From NCBI RefSeq assembly GCF_002806945.1, contig NZ_NIHC01000007.1, forward strand, positions 62,001-126,000: a stretch of DNA of 64,000 nt, given 5' to 3'. Under the pieces are notes generated by a model, which ran no database searches, was not told where the DNA came from, and saw only the letters and a program-made list of their open reading frames with translations. Of this stretch, positions 63,028-64,000 are shown in pieces; position 1 is the stretch's first letter; the number at the start of each line of letters is the position of its first letter. Position numbers and translations under genes: made by a program. The stretch is from Marinobacter salexigens (GTDB lineage: Bacteria; Pseudomonadota; Gammaproteobacteria; Pseudomonadales; Oleiphilaceae).

Positions 63028-63732
63028 ATGAGACAAATTATACTGGACACTGAAACAACTGGTATTGATCCGGCGGAAGGGCACCGGGTTATAGAGATTG
63101 GTTGTGTTGAAATGATGGAGCGCCAGCTCACCGGCCGCAACTATCATGTGTACATCAATCCTGAGCGTGAGGTTGAGGCGGAAGCAATTACCATCCACGG
63201 AATTACGAATGAATTCCTCGTGGATAAACCAAAATTTGCCGAAGTGGCCGACGAGTTTTTCGAATTCATAAAAGGCGCCGAACTCGTTATTCACAACGCC
63301 GCGTTTGACGTGGGGTTCATGGATGCGGAGTTTGCCCGGATCAAGCCCGTGCGCAAAACCGCAGATTACTGTGGTGTTGTGGATACTCTGGCCATTGCCC
63401 GTGCAAAACACCCTGGCCAGAAAAACAATCTGGATGCCTTGTGTAAACGTTACGGCGTTGATAACAGCAACCGTGAACTTCACGGAGCACTGCTGGATGC
63501 CGAGATTCTGGCAGAAGTGTACCTGTTACTTACCGGTGGGCAGACGGCTTTGTCTCTGGATGCCGGGTCTGAAAATGGCGGGACTAATGGCGGTATCCGC
63601 CGACTGAATTCAAGCCGGCCCGCACTGCCGGTTGTTGAGGCGACCGAAGCTGAGCGTGAAGCTCATCGGGCGTTCATGGCAGCCATGGAAAAGAAAGCTG
63701 GTGAAACGCTATGGAGCAAACTTGAGGCCTAG
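63028..63732 (+). CDS. dnaQ: DnaQ, DNA polymerase III epsilon (proofreading) subunit
   Basis: This 234-residue DEDDh exonuclease has Exo I LDTETTG (D7, E9), Exo II VIHNAAFDVGF and Exo III HGALLDAEILAEVY. The C-terminal tail (from about 185) should bind DnaE. I chose ATG at 63028, preceded by GTGGGA, over GTG at 63019, which has no ribosome-binding site. It closes the gloB-yafS-rnhA-dnaQ block. Confidence 0.97.
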   Translation: MRQIILDTETTGIDPAEGHRVIEIGCVEMMERQLTGRNYHVYINPEREVEAEAITIHGITNEFLVDKPKFAEVADEFFEFIKGAELVIHNAAFDVGFMDAEFARIKPVRKTADYCGVVDTLAIARAKHPGQKNNLDALCKRYGVDNSNRELHGALLDAEILAEVYLLLTGGQTALSLDAGSENGGTNGGIRRLNSSRPALPVVEATEAEREAHRAFMAAMEKKAGETLWSKLEA

Positions 63733-63778
63733 AATGAGAACTGTGTCGGCCTGTACCAAATGTTACATGGCAGCTTTA

Positions 63779-63806
63779 TTGAGGTACTTGAGTTTTATGT
63801 TATAAG
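63779..63806 (+). promoter_or_regulatory. Candidate sigma-70 promoter after dnaQ
   Basis: TTGAGG (63779-63784) and TATAAG (63801-63806) are 16 bp apart in an AT-rich stretch. It would give a leader of about 150 nt before the ATG at 63965. The leader holds GC-rich inverted repeats (GCCGG/CCGGC around 63854-63875; TGCGG/CCGCA near 63931-63946). Confidence 0.35.
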
Positions 63807-63964
63807 TAATGGTTAGTACTTCAGTTTTCTGTCGTGCTCTTGGTGAGCATCCAGGCCGGGACAGGTCCGGCCGGCTCAATAACAAAAAACCTGGCATACA
63901 CTCCTGTCAGGCCATAGTTCACTAGGAAGGTGCGGTAGTCTCCGCAGTTTAACGGGAAGCGTTT

Positions 63965-64000
63965 ATGGTTCAGTCGTCTCTTGCGACGAAATCGCAGTCG
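63965..64000 (+). CDS. Possible start of a further gene, truncated by the window edge
   Basis: ATG at 63965 follows GGGAAG at a normal distance and stays open for 12 codons to the window end (MVQSSLATKSQS). The piece is too short to identify. The upstream region looks like a promoter and leader, which supports a real gene. Confidence 0.35.
   Translation, partial: MVQSSLATKSQS

Noticed and set aside
63840-63960. A tRNA in the GC-rich leader after dnaQ
   Set aside because: The inverted repeats do not give an acceptor stem, a T-loop or a CCA end in the right places.

Overview
The window is a stretch of core chromosome from a gammaproteobacterium, most likely Marinobacter or a close relative. 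That is an inference from gene content and order; no rRNA or other taxonomic marker is present. Several blocks keep the order known from Pseudomonas and its relatives: cysB-cysH-thrH-pabB next to a MalT-like regulator; fimV-truA-trpF-trpB-trpA-accD-folC-SPOR-cvpA-purF-metZ; ftsK-lolA-rarA-serS-cobA; and gloB-yafS-rnhA-dnaQ. I saw no tRNA, rRNA, CRISPR array, insertion sequence, prophage or integrase.

Layout. 1-6.8 kb: a partial MalT-type regulator, then sulfate assimilation (cysB, cysH), thrH and pabB. 7.0-9.6 kb: three exported proteins of unknown role, one of the DUF6160/FilA-like class. 9.8-19.6 kb: a rightward run of DUF58, transglutaminase (tgpA), holB, pilZ, an alpha/beta hydrolase, a DUF4892 protein, a patatin, prmB and aroC. 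It ends in a large palindromic element. 19.6-23.5 kb: a more accessory segment with an RTX-like PEP-CTERM protein behind a sigma-54-type promoter, an MFS transporter whose N-terminus looks frameshifted, and a LysR regulator. 23.6-28.2 kb: leuC, leuD, leuB, asd. 28.5-48.7 kb: fimV and the long tryptophan/fatty acid/folate/purine/methionine/cell division/lipoprotein/tRNA charging/siroheme run. 48.8-53.2 kb: DAHP synthase, a DUF1631-like protein with a PilZ partner, and fabI. 53.2-58.8 kb: a complete Yej-type peptide ABC importer. 58.9-64.0 kb: mltD, gloB, a YafS-like methyltransferase, rnhA, dnaQ, and possibly the first codons of one more gene.

How the genes work together. DAHP synthase, chorismate synthase, PabB and TrpF/B/A cover the entry, the end and two branches of aromatic biosynthesis. 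LeuC/D/B and Asd serve leucine and aspartate-family amino acids, and MetZ with CysH/CysB serve sulfur assimilation. FimV and PilZ belong to type IV pilus and polar organisation. MltD, FtsK and the SPOR protein act on the cell wall and division, and LolA carries lipoproteins. HolB, RarA, DnaQ and RnhA act in replication and repair.

The parts most worth a second look are small. They are a five-unit 22-bp tandem array joining trpF to trpB that carries both the trpF stop and the trpB ribosome-binding site, a cloverleaf-shaped palindrome after aroC, the sigma-54-like promoter of the PEP-CTERM gene, the broken start of the MFS gene, and the unassigned exported-protein cluster at 7-9.6 kb. I did not find a clearly new multi-gene system.
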